From Marinifilum fragile JCM 15579 (GTDB lineage: Bacteria; Bacteroidota; Bacteroidia; Bacteroidales; Marinifilaceae): a stretch of DNA of 64,000 nucleotides. The stretch covers positions 186,001 through 250,000 of the forward strand of contig NZ_BAZX01000002.1 of the NCBI RefSeq assembly GCF_001310955.1. The letters are read 5' to 3'. Below the pieces are notes generated by a model. That model saw only the letters and a program-made list of their open reading frames with translations, did not search any database and was not told the DNA's origin. A program made the translations under genes and the position numbers. Positions 24,104 to 32,426 of the stretch are shown here, piece after piece. Position 1 is the stretch's first letter, and the number at the start of each line of letters is the position of its first letter.

Positions 24104-24832
24104 ATGGATATCAACGTAAAAGAAAATTTTATTGAAAAGTTTAAGAAGTATTTTGGTGAAGAAACCAATCTTCCCATTGCTTTTTGGTACGGAAACGATC
24201 GATTGCAAGATGAAGAAATCAGACCGAAAAATTGGATGTGTATTATTGGTCAGTTAAACAGGATAAGAAATGGAGAAAGCTTAAGTTTTTCAGCTGATTC
24301 GGTAAGTTGTGGTGGTGGAAAAACCTATTGCGGATTTGCAGAATTTGTGCCGGGATTGGCTAACTTTCTTTCTACAGGAAAGGAAAGATATCTTAAGAAT
24401 AGTGATATTGCTCAGAAAGTAATTAATCAGTTTCCTGTTTATAATGCTCCTGCCAAATACATCAGTTTTAAAAGGTGGGATCAATTGTCAGAAGAAGATG
24501 AGCCCGAAGTGGTAATCTTTTTTGCCAAACCCGATGTTTTGTCAGGTTTGTTTACATTAGCCAATTACGATCAAACCGATTTGCAAAGTACAATTGTACC
24601 TTTTTCATCGGGTTGTGGTTCTATAGTTACTTTTCCCTATCAGGAAAGTAAAAAAGAAAAACCGAAGGCGGTTCTGGGAATGTTTGATGTTTCAGCTCGT
24701 CCATATGTACCTGAAAATACCTTGAGTTTGGCCATTCCCATGAAAAAAATGCTTGATATGATCGCCAATATGGATGAGAGTTTCTTGTCAACTGACGAAT
24801 GGGGGAAAGTAAAAAACAGAATATGCAGATAA
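24104..24832 (+). CDS. DUF169 family protein
   Basis: A 242-residue soluble protein of the DUF169 (COG2043-type) family. LPIAFWYGNDRLQDEEI near the N-terminus and DSVSCGGGKTYCGFAE with its Cys-rich Gly motif, then SSGCGSIVTFPYQES and VLGMFDVSARPYV, fit this group. Family members occur in anaerobes; a cofactor or metal role is suspected because of the Cys residues but not shown. It starts divergently from hemN with 131 bases between and is followed after ten bases by buk, so the two may be co-transcribed. Confidence 0.8.
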   Translation: MDINVKENFIEKFKKYFGEETNLPIAFWYGNDRLQDEEIRPKNWMCIIGQLNRIRNGESLSFSADSVSCGGGKTYCGFAEFVPGLANFLSTGKERYLKNSDIAQKVINQFPVYNAPAKYISFKRWDQLSEEDEPEVVIFFAKPDVLSGLFTLANYDQTDLQSTIVPFSSGCGSIVTFPYQESKKEKPKAVLGMFDVSARPYVPENTLSLAIPMKKMLDMIANMDESFLSTDEWGKVKNRICR

Positions 24833-24842
24833 TACTTTAACT

Positions 24843-25916
24843 ATGAATAGAAATGAAATAGTGATTGTGATTAATCCGGGATCAACCTCAACAAAAATTG
24901 CCCTATACAACAGAGAAGGACTGGTTAAAGATTTTGTTGCGAGACATTTGCAAAAGGATTTAGATCAGTTTCATCATGTTACCGATCAGTTTGAATACAG
25001 ATTTGAAATGTTGAAAGACTGTTTGAATGGTATGCTGACTGAAAAAGATTTTTCAGTGGTTGGTATTGTAGGGAGGGGTGGAATTGTAAAACCTTTGGAA
25101 GGAGGAACATATCGCATTAGCAATGAGTTTTTAGAAGATGCACGTACAGGAAAATATGGAGATCATGCATCGAACTTGGGAAGTATGCTGGCCAACAAAT
25201 TGGCAGAACATCTTGGTTTAGATGAAAGTTATACGGTTGATCCTGTTTCGGCTGGTAACATTATCGAAAAGGCTCAAATTTCCGGTGTTCCTGGTATTGA
25301 AAGGAATCGCAGGGGACATCCCTTAAATATGAAAATGACAGCAAGAAAAATTGCGGCTCAGCAAGGAATTGCCTATGAAGATGCCAAGTATGTGATTGCT
25401 CATTTGGGAGGAGGAATTTCCATTGCCTCGGTTGAAGGTGGAAAAATTACCGACGTAAATGATGCTTTGATGGGAATGGGACCATTTTCTCCGAACCGTG
25501 CAGGTGCAATTCCCACGCGTGGCATTATGGATTTGTGCTACTCGAAACCAAGAAAAGAGGTGGAAACTCTTCTAAGCAAAAACAGTGGATTGAAGGCCTA
25601 TTTGGGTGTTGACGATTTGCGCGATGTTTTCGAATTGATTGAAGAAGGGAATGAAAAAGCTCAGTTGGTTTATGATGCCTTCGTGTACCAGATTGCCAAG
25701 GAAATTGGTGCTTACCATACAGCAATGAAATGCAAAGCCAATGGAATTATTATTACAGGAGGCATTGCTTATTCCGATCGTTTTATTGCAGATTTAAAGG
25801 ATTATGTTGGCTGTTTAACGGAATTCTTTGTATACCCCGGAGAAAATGAAATGGAAGCACTGGCGGAAGGTGCATTCCGCGTAATTGATGGCAAAGAATT
25901 GGCATTGGAATATTAA
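24843..25916 (+). CDS. buk: Butyrate kinase
   Basis: A 357-residue acetate/butyrate kinase-family enzyme that converts butyryl-phosphate and ADP to butyrate and ATP. The first ATPase motif is VIVINPGSTSTKIALYNREG; AHLGGGISIASVEGGKITDV and the C-terminal IIITGGIAYSDRF are the other nucleotide-binding loops. Length and FSPNRAGAIPTRG are butyrate- rather than acetate-kinase-like. No phosphotransbutyrylase gene (ptb) is visible next to it, unlike the usual ptb-buk pair; branched-chain acyl substrates are possible. It is part of a short co-directional run with the DUF169 and small hydrolase genes. Confidence 0.9.
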   Translation: MNRNEIVIVINPGSTSTKIALYNREGLVKDFVARHLQKDLDQFHHVTDQFEYRFEMLKDCLNGMLTEKDFSVVGIVGRGGIVKPLEGGTYRISNEFLEDARTGKYGDHASNLGSMLANKLAEHLGLDESYTVDPVSAGNIIEKAQISGVPGIERNRRGHPLNMKMTARKIAAQQGIAYEDAKYVIAHLGGGISIASVEGGKITDVNDALMGMGPFSPNRAGAIPTRGIMDLCYSKPRKEVETLLSKNSGLKAYLGVDDLRDVFELIEEGNEKAQLVYDAFVYQIAKEIGAYHTAMKCKANGIIITGGIAYSDRFIADLKDYVGCLTEFFVYPGENEMEALAEGAFRVIDGKELALEY

Positions 25917-25940
25917 AAAAACTTAACCTAGATTCATAAA

Positions 25941-26438
25941 ATGAAAGTTGTTTTTTCACATGGTAAAGAAAGTGGCCCTTGGGGAACCAAAATAAAGAGA
26001 TTAAGCGAAATCGCTAAGAAAAAAGGATTCGAAATAGATAGTTTGGATTATCGGGCATATTCTAATCCCGATGATCGTGCAAGTCAGCTTTTAAACTATT
26101 TAAAGGGAGAAAAGAAGGATTTTATATTGGTTGGTTCAAGTATGGGCGGATATGTTTCTTTGGTAGCTTCAGAGAAGATTAATCCGAAAGCCATTTTTCT
26201 ATTGGCTCCTGCTTTATATTTAGAAGGATATGCGAAACAGGAGTATCCGATTAATTGTAAGAATATTCAAATTGTTCACGGAAAATCGGATGAAGTTATA
26301 CCTTACGAGCATTCGGTTCGATATGCCAAAGAGTCGAAATGTACACTGCATTTAATTGAAGGTGATCATCGATTGAATGCATCTTTAGAGAAAGTGGAAA
26401 GTATTTTTGAGAGTTTTCTGGAGAAAATTTTGAATTAA
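25941..26438 (+). CDS. Small alpha/beta-hydrolase (YqiA/esterase-like)
   Basis: A 165-residue compact alpha/beta-hydrolase. VVFSHGKESGPWGTKIKRLS holds the oxyanion-side HG, LVGSSMGGYVSLVASEK is the nucleophile elbow (GxSxGG), HGKSDEVIPYEHSV contains the acid Asp, and EGDHRLNASLEKVE the catalytic His. The substrate is unknown; similar proteins are annotated as esterases. It starts 24 bases after buk. A strong bidirectional hairpin separates it from trpS. Confidence 0.85.
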   Translation: MKVVFSHGKESGPWGTKIKRLSEIAKKKGFEIDSLDYRAYSNPDDRASQLLNYLKGEKKDFILVGSSMGGYVSLVASEKINPKAIFLLAPALYLEGYAKQEYPINCKNIQIVHGKSDEVIPYEHSVRYAKESKCTLHLIEGDHRLNASLEKVESIFESFLEKILN

Positions 26439-26442
26439 AAAA

Positions 26443-26470
26443 AGCCAGCTTAAAAGCTGGCTTTTTCTTT
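26443..26470. terminator. Bidirectional terminator between hydrolase and trpS
   Basis: AGCCAGCT-TAAA-AGCTGGCT (26443-26462), extended by flanking A and T runs on both sides. It serves both convergent genes. Confidence 0.88.
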
Positions 26471-26484
26471 TAAATATACTGAGT

Positions 26485-27474
26485 TTAGAATTTTCTAAAA
26501 CCAATTAATCTGCGAACTTCTTCAATTGTTTTAGCAGCACTTTCACGTGCTTTTTCAGCTCCCAATTTGGTTACCTTGTGTAAGTATGCATCATCTTGCA
26601 TGATGTCTAAAATACGCTCGCGAATCGGGCTTGTAAAGTTGATAATATCTTCAGCCAACTGTTTTTTCATATCGCCATAGCGAATTTCACAATTGTTGTA
26701 CTTGTCGTTAAAGAAATCGTAAGTATCCTTTGCAGAAACAATATCCATTAGTGTAAACAGGTTCTGAATTGCTTCAGGTTTTTTCTGGTTCATTTCAGTT
26801 GGACCACTGTCCGAAACGGCTTTCATTACTTTCTTACGGATATCTTTTGGATCATCAACCAAACAAATTGCATTTCCTTCCGATTTACCCATTTTACCCG
26901 ATCCATCTAATCCAGGAACTTTAATAAACTCGCCTGTGTATGAATAAGGTTGAGGAATTGGGAAAGTTTCTTCGCCATAAATGTTATTGAAACGACGCGC
27001 AAATTTACGTGCCATTTCCAAATTTTGCTCCTGATCTTTTCCTACTGGAACTTGATGAGCTTTGTGAATCAAAATATCCGCAGCCATCAGTACAGGATAC
27101 GTTAACAAACCTGCATTAACATTTTCTGGTTGTTTACGAGCTTTATCCTTAAAAGAAGTTGTTCTTTCCAACTCACCCAAATATGCATTCATGTTCATCA
27201 ACAAATACAATTCAGGAATTTCTGGTACATCACTTTGTACGTAAACTGTTGCTTTTTCAGGATCAATTCCACAAGCCAGGTACTCAGCTAATACGCGCTT
27301 TACGTTGATGTGAAGATCTGCAGGAGTTGGGTGCGTAGTCAGGGAATGCCAATCAGCAATAAAGAAAAAGCAATTGTTATCGTTTTGCATTTGCACAAAG
27401 TTCTTCACCGCTCCGAAGTAATTTCCCAGGTGTAAGTTACCTGTAGATCGAATTCCACTTACTACTGTCTTCAT
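26485..27474 (-). CDS. trpS: Tryptophan--tRNA ligase
   Basis: A 329-residue class I aminoacyl-tRNA synthetase charging tRNA-Trp. The HIGH-equivalent is TGNLHLGNYFGA, the KMSKS-equivalent is GSGKMGKSEGNA, and DQEQNLEMARKFARRFN contains the tryptophan-pocket helix. Length is normal. The minus-strand -7 box TAATTTTG at 27540-27533 gives a leader of about 55 bases. Monocistronic, ended by a bidirectional hairpin. Confidence 0.95.
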   Translation of the reverse strand: MKTVVSGIRSTGNLHLGNYFGAVKNFVQMQNDNNCFFFIADWHSLTTHPTPADLHINVKRVLAEYLACGIDPEKATVYVQSDVPEIPELYLLMNMNAYLGELERTTSFKDKARKQPENVNAGLLTYPVLMAADILIHKAHQVPVGKDQEQNLEMARKFARRFNNIYGEETFPIPQPYSYTGEFIKVPGLDGSGKMGKSEGNAICLVDDPKDIRKKVMKAVSDSGPTEMNQKKPEAIQNLFTLMDIVSAKDTYDFFNDKYNNCEIRYGDMKKQLAEDIINFTSPIRERILDIMQDDAYLHKVTKLGAEKARESAAKTIEEVRRLIGFRKF

Positions 27475-27629
27475 TATTCAATTCATTAATCGCTCAAATA
27501 TGAGCTGTTTATACTTAAAAATTTTAGTTCGACAAAATTATGAAACCTATCCGATAAATAAAATAGTATTAGGTAATTCTATCGTTATTGAAAATTTAAT
27601 TTGATTTTTTAGATTTGAAGTTTGGGATT

Positions 27630-28073
27630 TTAAGACAGAGCTTGCACCGTTAGCCAAGCCCAAACCACATATCTGCAAACTTTACCGGCCGCCATAAAAA
27701 GTGCCATCCAGTATGGATTGGTGCGTAATAATCCTAATCCGATTGGAATCATATCCCCTATAAAAGGAAGAAAAGCAAAAAAGGCAAGCGCATTTCCTTT
27801 ATTTCTGAGAAACTCTTTGGATTTAATCGCTTTATCAGGTTTAATTTTTAGCCATTTTTCGATTCTCTCCAATTTACCCAAGTATCCTAAATAGTAACCC
27901 GTTAAGCCACCTAACCAATTGCCTAAACTTGCAATGGCTACTGTGAGGCTGATATCAAAACCAGAATAAACACAAAGACTAAGAATAGCCTCTGAGCTAA
28001 AAGGAAGAATGGTTGCTGCCAGAAAACTTGCTAGAAACAATCCCCAATATCCATATTCGATGAATTCAAGCAT
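27630..28073 (-). CDS. YqaA/DedA-like membrane protein
   Basis: A membrane protein of ~147 residues with SNARE-associated/VTT-type features: FLASFLAATILPFSSEAILS near the start, then SLGNWLGGLTGYYLGYLGKL and AFLPFIGDMIPIGLGLLRTN, which resemble the YqaA subgroup of DedA proteins. The longest frame starts at 28142, but a perfect -7 box TACATTTG (28085-28078) lies four bases before the ATG at 28073, so a leaderless transcript starting MLEFIEYGYWGLFL is much more likely. Role probably in membrane lipid or envelope homeostasis (family inference). Confidence 0.82.
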   Translation of the reverse strand: MLEFIEYGYWGLFLASFLAATILPFSSEAILSLCVYSGFDISLTVAIASLGNWLGGLTGYYLGYLGKLERIEKWLKIKPDKAIKSKEFLRNKGNALAFFAFLPFIGDMIPIGLGLLRTNPYWMALFMAAGKVCRYVVWAWLTVQALS

Positions 28074-28077
28074 GCTG

Positions 28078-28085
28078 CAAATGTA
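28078..28085 (-). promoter_or_regulatory. -7 box four bases from the YqaA start codon
   Basis: TACATTTG-CAGC-ATG on the minus strand. Same geometry as the TetR gene (TACATTTG-CATC-ATG), consistent with leaderless transcription. Confidence 0.6.
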
Positions 28086-28192
28086 TAAAAAGCAAATGCT
28101 TTTATTAAAGAACTTTAACTTTTCCGCTCTTCTACTTTTCAAGACTTTTCAAGACTTTATTATATCTTTGTATAAAATTTAGAAAAGTATAT

Positions 28193-28528
28193 ATGGAGAC
28201 CACAAGACAAAGCAAAGTTTCAAGATTATTACAAAAGGATTTAGGATTGATTTTTCAGCAGGAAGGACGAAATCTATTTGGAGGAAAAATGATATCGGTT
28301 ACCACTGTAAGAATTAGCCCGGATTTGGGACTTGCAAAGGTGTATCTTAGTATTTTCCCTTCAGACAAGTCGGAAGAAACGCTTGAGGTGGTTAGAATGA
28401 ACACCAAAAACATCCGTAGAATTCTAGGAACCAAAGTTGGTAAACAATTAAGAGTGGTTCCCGAATTGGCATTCTATATCGATGATTCTTTGGATTATAT
28501 TGAGAATATCGACAACCTATTGTCATAA
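28193..28528 (+). CDS. rbfA: Ribosome-binding factor A
   Basis: A 111-residue RbfA: TTRQSKVSRLLQKDLGLIFQ at the N-terminus, ISVTTVRISPDLGLAKVYLS in the KH-type core, and LRVVPELAFYIDDSLDYIEN near the C-terminus, all hallmark segments. RbfA matures the 5' end of 16S rRNA in the 30S subunit. The -7 box TATCTTTG at 28164-28171 precedes it. The permease gene follows after 15 bases. Confidence 0.93.
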   Translation: METTRQSKVSRLLQKDLGLIFQQEGRNLFGGKMISVTTVRISPDLGLAKVYLSIFPSDKSEETLEVVRMNTKNIRRILGTKVGKQLRVVPELAFYIDDSLDYIENIDNLLS

Positions 28529-28543
28529 ACTCTTCCACCGAAT

Positions 28544-29758
28544 TTGAATCTACCTTTTCACATAGCCAGGCGATACCTGTTTTCCAAGAAAAAACAGAAT
28601 GTTATCAATATCATTTCACTAATTTCAGTAGTTGGTGTTACGGTTGGTACCATGGCTTTGGTGATTGTGCTGTCTGCCTTTAATGGTTTGAATCAATTTA
28701 TTGATAAGCAGTTTAGCAGTTTCGATCCCGATTTAAAAATACTTCCTGCAAAAGGCAAAACATTTGTTCCCGATTCAATTTTCGGACAAATTAAAAACAT
28801 GGAACAAGTGGCATTCTATTCCGAAGTTTTGGAAGAAAATGCGCTTCTCAAATATGGTAATCGTCAACGACCTGCAATTGTAAAAGGAGTTGATGAGAAT
28901 TTTAGCTTGATGACAGGTATTGATACCATGATAACGGATGGGAGTTTTGTGTTGGATACAAAAAAGTATCAGTTTGCCGTGTTGGGGTATGGTGTAGCAT
29001 TAGATTTGGGTGTAGGATTAACCTTTGTTGATCCCATTAAGTTTTATGTGCCAAAACGTAATGCCACTGTCGGACACAATCCAATGAATTCATTTAATAC
29101 CGAGGTAATATGGCCATCAGGATTTTTTCAGATTCAAGCCGATTTTGATACACAATATACCTTGGTTCCTTTAAGTTTTGCACGAAAATTATTCAGTTAT
29201 CAAAACGAAGTAAGTGCCATCGAGCTCGGAATAAATGATTCTGAAGATATTGATGAGGTAAAATCGGAAATACAAGAAATGCTTGGCGATGATTTTCAGG
29301 TAAAAAATCGTTTCGAATTACACGATGTCATTTATAAAATGATGAAGACAGAAAAGACCGCAGTCTTTTTCATTTTATCATTTATTTTGGTGATTGCCTC
29401 CTTTAATATCATAGGTTCATTAACCATGCTGATATTGGATAAAAAAGAGGATGTTAGCACCTTAAGAAGTTTGGGTGCCAATGAGAAAACCATAAGGCAA
29501 TTGTTTCTAATCGAGGGTTGTTTGATATCCATTTCGGGTGCGCTTTTAGGGGTAGTTTTGGGCATAATAGTTTGTTTTCTACAAATCAAATTCGGATTTG
29601 TAAAATTGGCCGCAGGAAGTTTCTTTATGAACTCTTATCCTGTAAATGTGCATCTTTCTGATATTTTTATCATCTTTATAACGGTTGTATTGATTGGGTA
29701 TTTCGCATCGCGTTTTCCAGTACAATACATTACCAAAAGATACTTGCAGTTTAACTGA
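28544..29758 (+). CDS. LolC/LolE-type ABC transporter permease
   Basis: A 404-residue FtsX/MacB-family permease. LPFHIARRYLFSKKKQNVIN and IISVVGVTVGTMALVIVLSA-like sequence form the first helix; a ~200-residue periplasmic domain follows, then three C-terminal helices with LILDKKEDVSTLRSLGANEK, the cytoplasmic loop typical of LolC/E. It likely moves lipoproteins from the inner membrane to LolA. The start codon is TTG (28544), the only in-frame start that keeps the conserved N-terminus. It is probably translated on the rbfA transcript (15-base gap), a frequent order in Bacteroidetes. Confidence 0.88.
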   Translation: MNLPFHIARRYLFSKKKQNVINIISLISVVGVTVGTMALVIVLSAFNGLNQFIDKQFSSFDPDLKILPAKGKTFVPDSIFGQIKNMEQVAFYSEVLEENALLKYGNRQRPAIVKGVDENFSLMTGIDTMITDGSFVLDTKKYQFAVLGYGVALDLGVGLTFVDPIKFYVPKRNATVGHNPMNSFNTEVIWPSGFFQIQADFDTQYTLVPLSFARKLFSYQNEVSAIELGINDSEDIDEVKSEIQEMLGDDFQVKNRFELHDVIYKMMKTEKTAVFFILSFILVIASFNIIGSLTMLILDKKEDVSTLRSLGANEKTIRQLFLIEGCLISISGALLGVVLGIIVCFLQIKFGFVKLAAGSFFMNSYPVNVHLSDIFIIFITVVLIGYFASRFPVQYITKRYLQFN

Positions 29759-29836
29759 TAAGTATTTCCTACTACCGATTAATAAATAGGAATCTAGTTG
29801 ATTTCTAATGGCAATAACTTATTAAAAATTACCGAA

Positions 29837-30517
29837 ATGAAGAAGATTTTTGTATTCTGTGTGCTAGCATTTGGAATTTCAATCTTTGTAAATGCTCAGC
29901 AAACAGCCTTAACTTCCGATGGAAAAGTTGTGATTCTTTACGACAATGGAACCTGGACTTATGCCAATGTAAAACTTCCCAATACAGATACTAAGGAGAT
30001 TCAAAAGAAAGCAGGAGAAGTTACAGTACCAACCAATGTATCTGTTGTAGATAATTCTCCTATTAGTTTGAAAGATGCCACCCTTGAAAAAATGGCATTT
30101 ATTGAAGGACAAAGTGAAAAACTTTCGAAATATTTTAAAGACAAAAATATTGTTCGTTGCGATTTTACTTTAATATCGAAAGATGGAAAAGCCGTATTGA
30201 AAACAGATTGGAAAATTATGAACGGTGAAGCCTATTCGTATTTTGGATTCATAAAAGAAGGAAACAAAATCTCTTTGGAGTTAATAGGCGGCAAAACAAT
30301 TGATTTGGTTTATACCAAAGAGTTTGAGCCTAAAGAGTATGAGAAATATGGATTTTCGACTTACTCAGCAGAACTGGAATTAAACGAAGAACAAATTCGT
30401 TTGTTGAGAAATTCGATTGTTTATAAAGCACATATGACTTGGAGCAGAAGAACAGAAGAATATAAAGTTGTTGCGCCTTCATATTTTATAAAATCATTAC
30501 CTCAAATTATTGAATAA
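29837..30517 (+). CDS. Secreted DUF3157-like protein, first paralogue
   Basis: About 226 residues with signal peptide MKKIFVFCVLAFGISIFVNA. Right after it comes QTALTSDGKVVILYDNGTWT, the bacterial DUF3157-like segment, then a beta-rich domain with LKTDWKIMNGEAYSYFGFIK and KEYEKYGFSTYSAELELNEE. The frame opens at 29798, but MKKIF at 29837 starts a clean signal peptide. Function unknown. Its stop shares one base with the ATG of the next gene, a diverged duplicate. Confidence 0.75.
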   Translation: MKKIFVFCVLAFGISIFVNAQQTALTSDGKVVILYDNGTWTYANVKLPNTDTKEIQKKAGEVTVPTNVSVVDNSPISLKDATLEKMAFIEGQSEKLSKYFKDKNIVRCDFTLISKDGKAVLKTDWKIMNGEAYSYFGFIKEGNKISLELIGGKTIDLVYTKEFEPKEYEKYGFSTYSAELELNEEQIRLLRNSIVYKAHMTWSRRTEEYKVVAPSYFIKSLPQIIE

Positions 30518-31167
30518 TGAAGAACTTATTGCTTGTTGCAGTACTTCTTTTTTGTGGCATTTATACAGTAGATGCTCAAATGAGATTGAGAACTCCAGAT
30601 GGAAGAGTTGTATTACTTTATGACAATGGAACATGGAAGTATGAAGAAGTAAAAAAGTCGGACCCTAAACCAAAGGTTCCAGTTAAATCAGACATTGAAT
30701 TATCTAAACCAATTTTACTGAAAAAGGCCAAATTAAAATCTGAAACAGTTATAAAAGGAGTCAGTTTAAAACTCAAAAAGTTTTCGGAAAACAAGAATAT
30801 TGTAAAATGTGATTTTCAGTTGGTAGCAGATGAAGAAAAAGTGATTCTTAAAACCGAATGGAAGATAATGGATGAGGAAGGTTTTCGATTTTTTGGTTTT
30901 ATCACAAAGAGGTCAAAAATCGATTTAGAATTGTCTAATGGAGAAATTGTAAGCCTGAATTATTCAAGAGATTTTGAGCCCAAAGAATATCCGAATTACG
31001 GTTTTACGATATTTAAAGCTGAACTTACTTTAAGTGAAGATCAAATTAGAGCATTACAGAAAGGATACATCACAAAATCAAGTATGCAATGGAGCAGGAG
31101 AGTTGAAGAATACGATGTTTTTAACCCTGATTATTTTATTAAAGAGCTTCCTAAGATTTTAAAATAG
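30517..31167 (+). CDS. Secreted DUF3157-like protein, second paralogue
   Basis: A 216-residue signal-peptide protein (MKNLLLVAVLLFCGIYTVDA) paralogous to the preceding gene: LRTPDGRVVLLYDNGTWKYE, LKTEWKIMDEEGFRFFGFIT, KEYPNYGFTIFKAELTLSED and the C-terminal MQWSRRVEEYDVFNPDYFIK align throughout. Overlap of one base (TAATG) shows translational coupling. The pair probably forms related periplasmic or surface proteins; no role can be stated. Confidence 0.75.
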   Translation: MKNLLLVAVLLFCGIYTVDAQMRLRTPDGRVVLLYDNGTWKYEEVKKSDPKPKVPVKSDIELSKPILLKKAKLKSETVIKGVSLKLKKFSENKNIVKCDFQLVADEEKVILKTEWKIMDEEGFRFFGFITKRSKIDLELSNGEIVSLNYSRDFEPKEYPNYGFTIFKAELTLSEDQIRALQKGYITKSSMQWSRRVEEYDVFNPDYFIKELPKILK

Positions 31168-31189
31168 TGCTTGGTTAAGAGAGCAAAAA

Positions 31190-31232
31190 ACACAAAAAAT
31201 GCAAAGATGAGATGTCTTTGCGTTTTTTGTGT
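31190..31232. terminator. Long bidirectional terminator hairpin
   Basis: Left arm 31190-31207 (ACACAAAAAATGCAAAGA), loop TGAGATG, right arm 31215-31232 (TCTTTGCGTTTTTTGTGT): 18 bp with a single T-G pair. Lies between the paralogue pair and dusB, which converge. Confidence 0.88.
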
Positions 31233-31251
31233 CGTTTAGTTTGTGATTTTT

Positions 31252-32247
31252 TTAATCTTCTTCTATTTGTAGTTCGCCCCATTCTGAAGTAATTTTATTC
31301 AGAATTACCATTAAATCATCATAGTGATCCGCACGAAGCATATCGATACGAGTTTGCTTAAAATTGTACAATCCTTTAAACATGCCTGCCATATGTCTGC
31401 GCATGTGTAAGATTCCTCTTCTTTCATCAATCCAGTCAATAGCAGCATCGATTTGTTCTTTTAGCATGTCTACCTGTTGAGCAACGGTTGCGGGAGGAAG
31501 CAATTCTCCAGTTTTCAGATAGTGTTTCACATCCCTAAAAATCCATGGTTTTCCAACGGCAGCACGTCCAATCATAATGGCATCAACACCATATTTATCA
31601 AAGGCCTCTTTTGCCTTTACAGGATTGGTAATATCACCATTTCCAATAATCGGAATGTGCATTCTTGGATTGTTTTTAACCTCACCAATTAAGGTCCAAT
31701 CTGCTTCACCTTTATACATTTGGCAACGGGTTCTTCCGTGAATGGTAAGGCCTGCAATACCAACGTCCTGAAGTTGTTCTGCAAGCTCAACAATAATTTT
31801 TGAATCAGCATCCCAACCCAATCTGGTTTTAACCGTTACGGGAATATCTACTACTTTTACAACTTCTTCTGTGATTTTTAGAAGCTGTGGAACGTTTCGA
31901 AGCATTCCAGATCCTGCACCTTTGCTGGCAACTTTTCTTACCGGACAACCAAAGTTTAAATCAAGAAAATCAGGCTTGGCTTCTTCAACAATTTTGGCAG
32001 CTTCAACCATTGGATCAACCTCTTTCCCGTAAATCTGAATGGCCACAGGACGCTCTTCTTCCAGGATGGTAAGTTTTTTCATGGTTCTGTTTACCGAACG
32101 AATCAATGCATCCGCTGAGATAAACTCCGTGTACATTAAATCGGCACCATAACGCTTACACAACACTCTAAATGGAGGATTGGTAACATCTTCCATTGGA
32201 GCCAATAAAACTGGCTGTTTCCCTAAGTCCAAATTTCCTATCTTCAC
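31252..32247 (-). CDS. dusB: tRNA-dihydrouridine synthase
   Basis: A 331-residue flavoenzyme reducing uridines in tRNA D-loops. APMEDVTNPPFRVLCKRYGA binds FMN; DLNFGCPVRKVASKGAGSGM holds the catalytic Cys; TVKTRLGWD, LTIHGRTRCQMYKGEADW and IPIIGNGDI complete the DusB barrel pattern. Assignment to the DusB subgroup follows from GSGMLRN and overall length. A -7 box TATCTTTG (32290-32283) gives a ~30-base leader. Confidence 0.92.
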   Translation of the reverse strand: MKIGNLDLGKQPVLLAPMEDVTNPPFRVLCKRYGADLMYTEFISADALIRSVNRTMKKLTILEEERPVAIQIYGKEVDPMVEAAKIVEEAKPDFLDLNFGCPVRKVASKGAGSGMLRNVPQLLKITEEVVKVVDIPVTVKTRLGWDADSKIIVELAEQLQDVGIAGLTIHGRTRCQMYKGEADWTLIGEVKNNPRMHIPIIGNGDITNPVKAKEAFDKYGVDAIMIGRAAVGKPWIFRDVKHYLKTGELLPPATVAQQVDMLKEQIDAAIDWIDERRGILHMRRHMAGMFKGLYNFKQTRIDMLRADHYDDLMVILNKITSEWGELQIEED

Positions 32248-32395
32248 TTCAGCTTTTTTTATATTCGGTAAAAATTAGTGCACAAAGATATAATAAAGTC
32301 TCGAACAGTCGAATTGTCAAATTACCACACACATGATTTGCTTCATAACGGAGTATTGATTTGAGATTTGGAATTTGATAATTGCCTTTTGTTGC

Positions 32396-32403
32396 TAATT
32401 TTG
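32396..32403 (+). promoter_or_regulatory. -7 box of the CPBP protease gene
   Basis: TAATTTTG with a TTTG at 32374-32377 at -33 spacing. It lies inside the longest frame (from 32382) and therefore supports the ATG at 32427. Confidence 0.55.
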
Positions 32404-32426
32404 TGTTTCAACCAAAAAAAAGAAAC

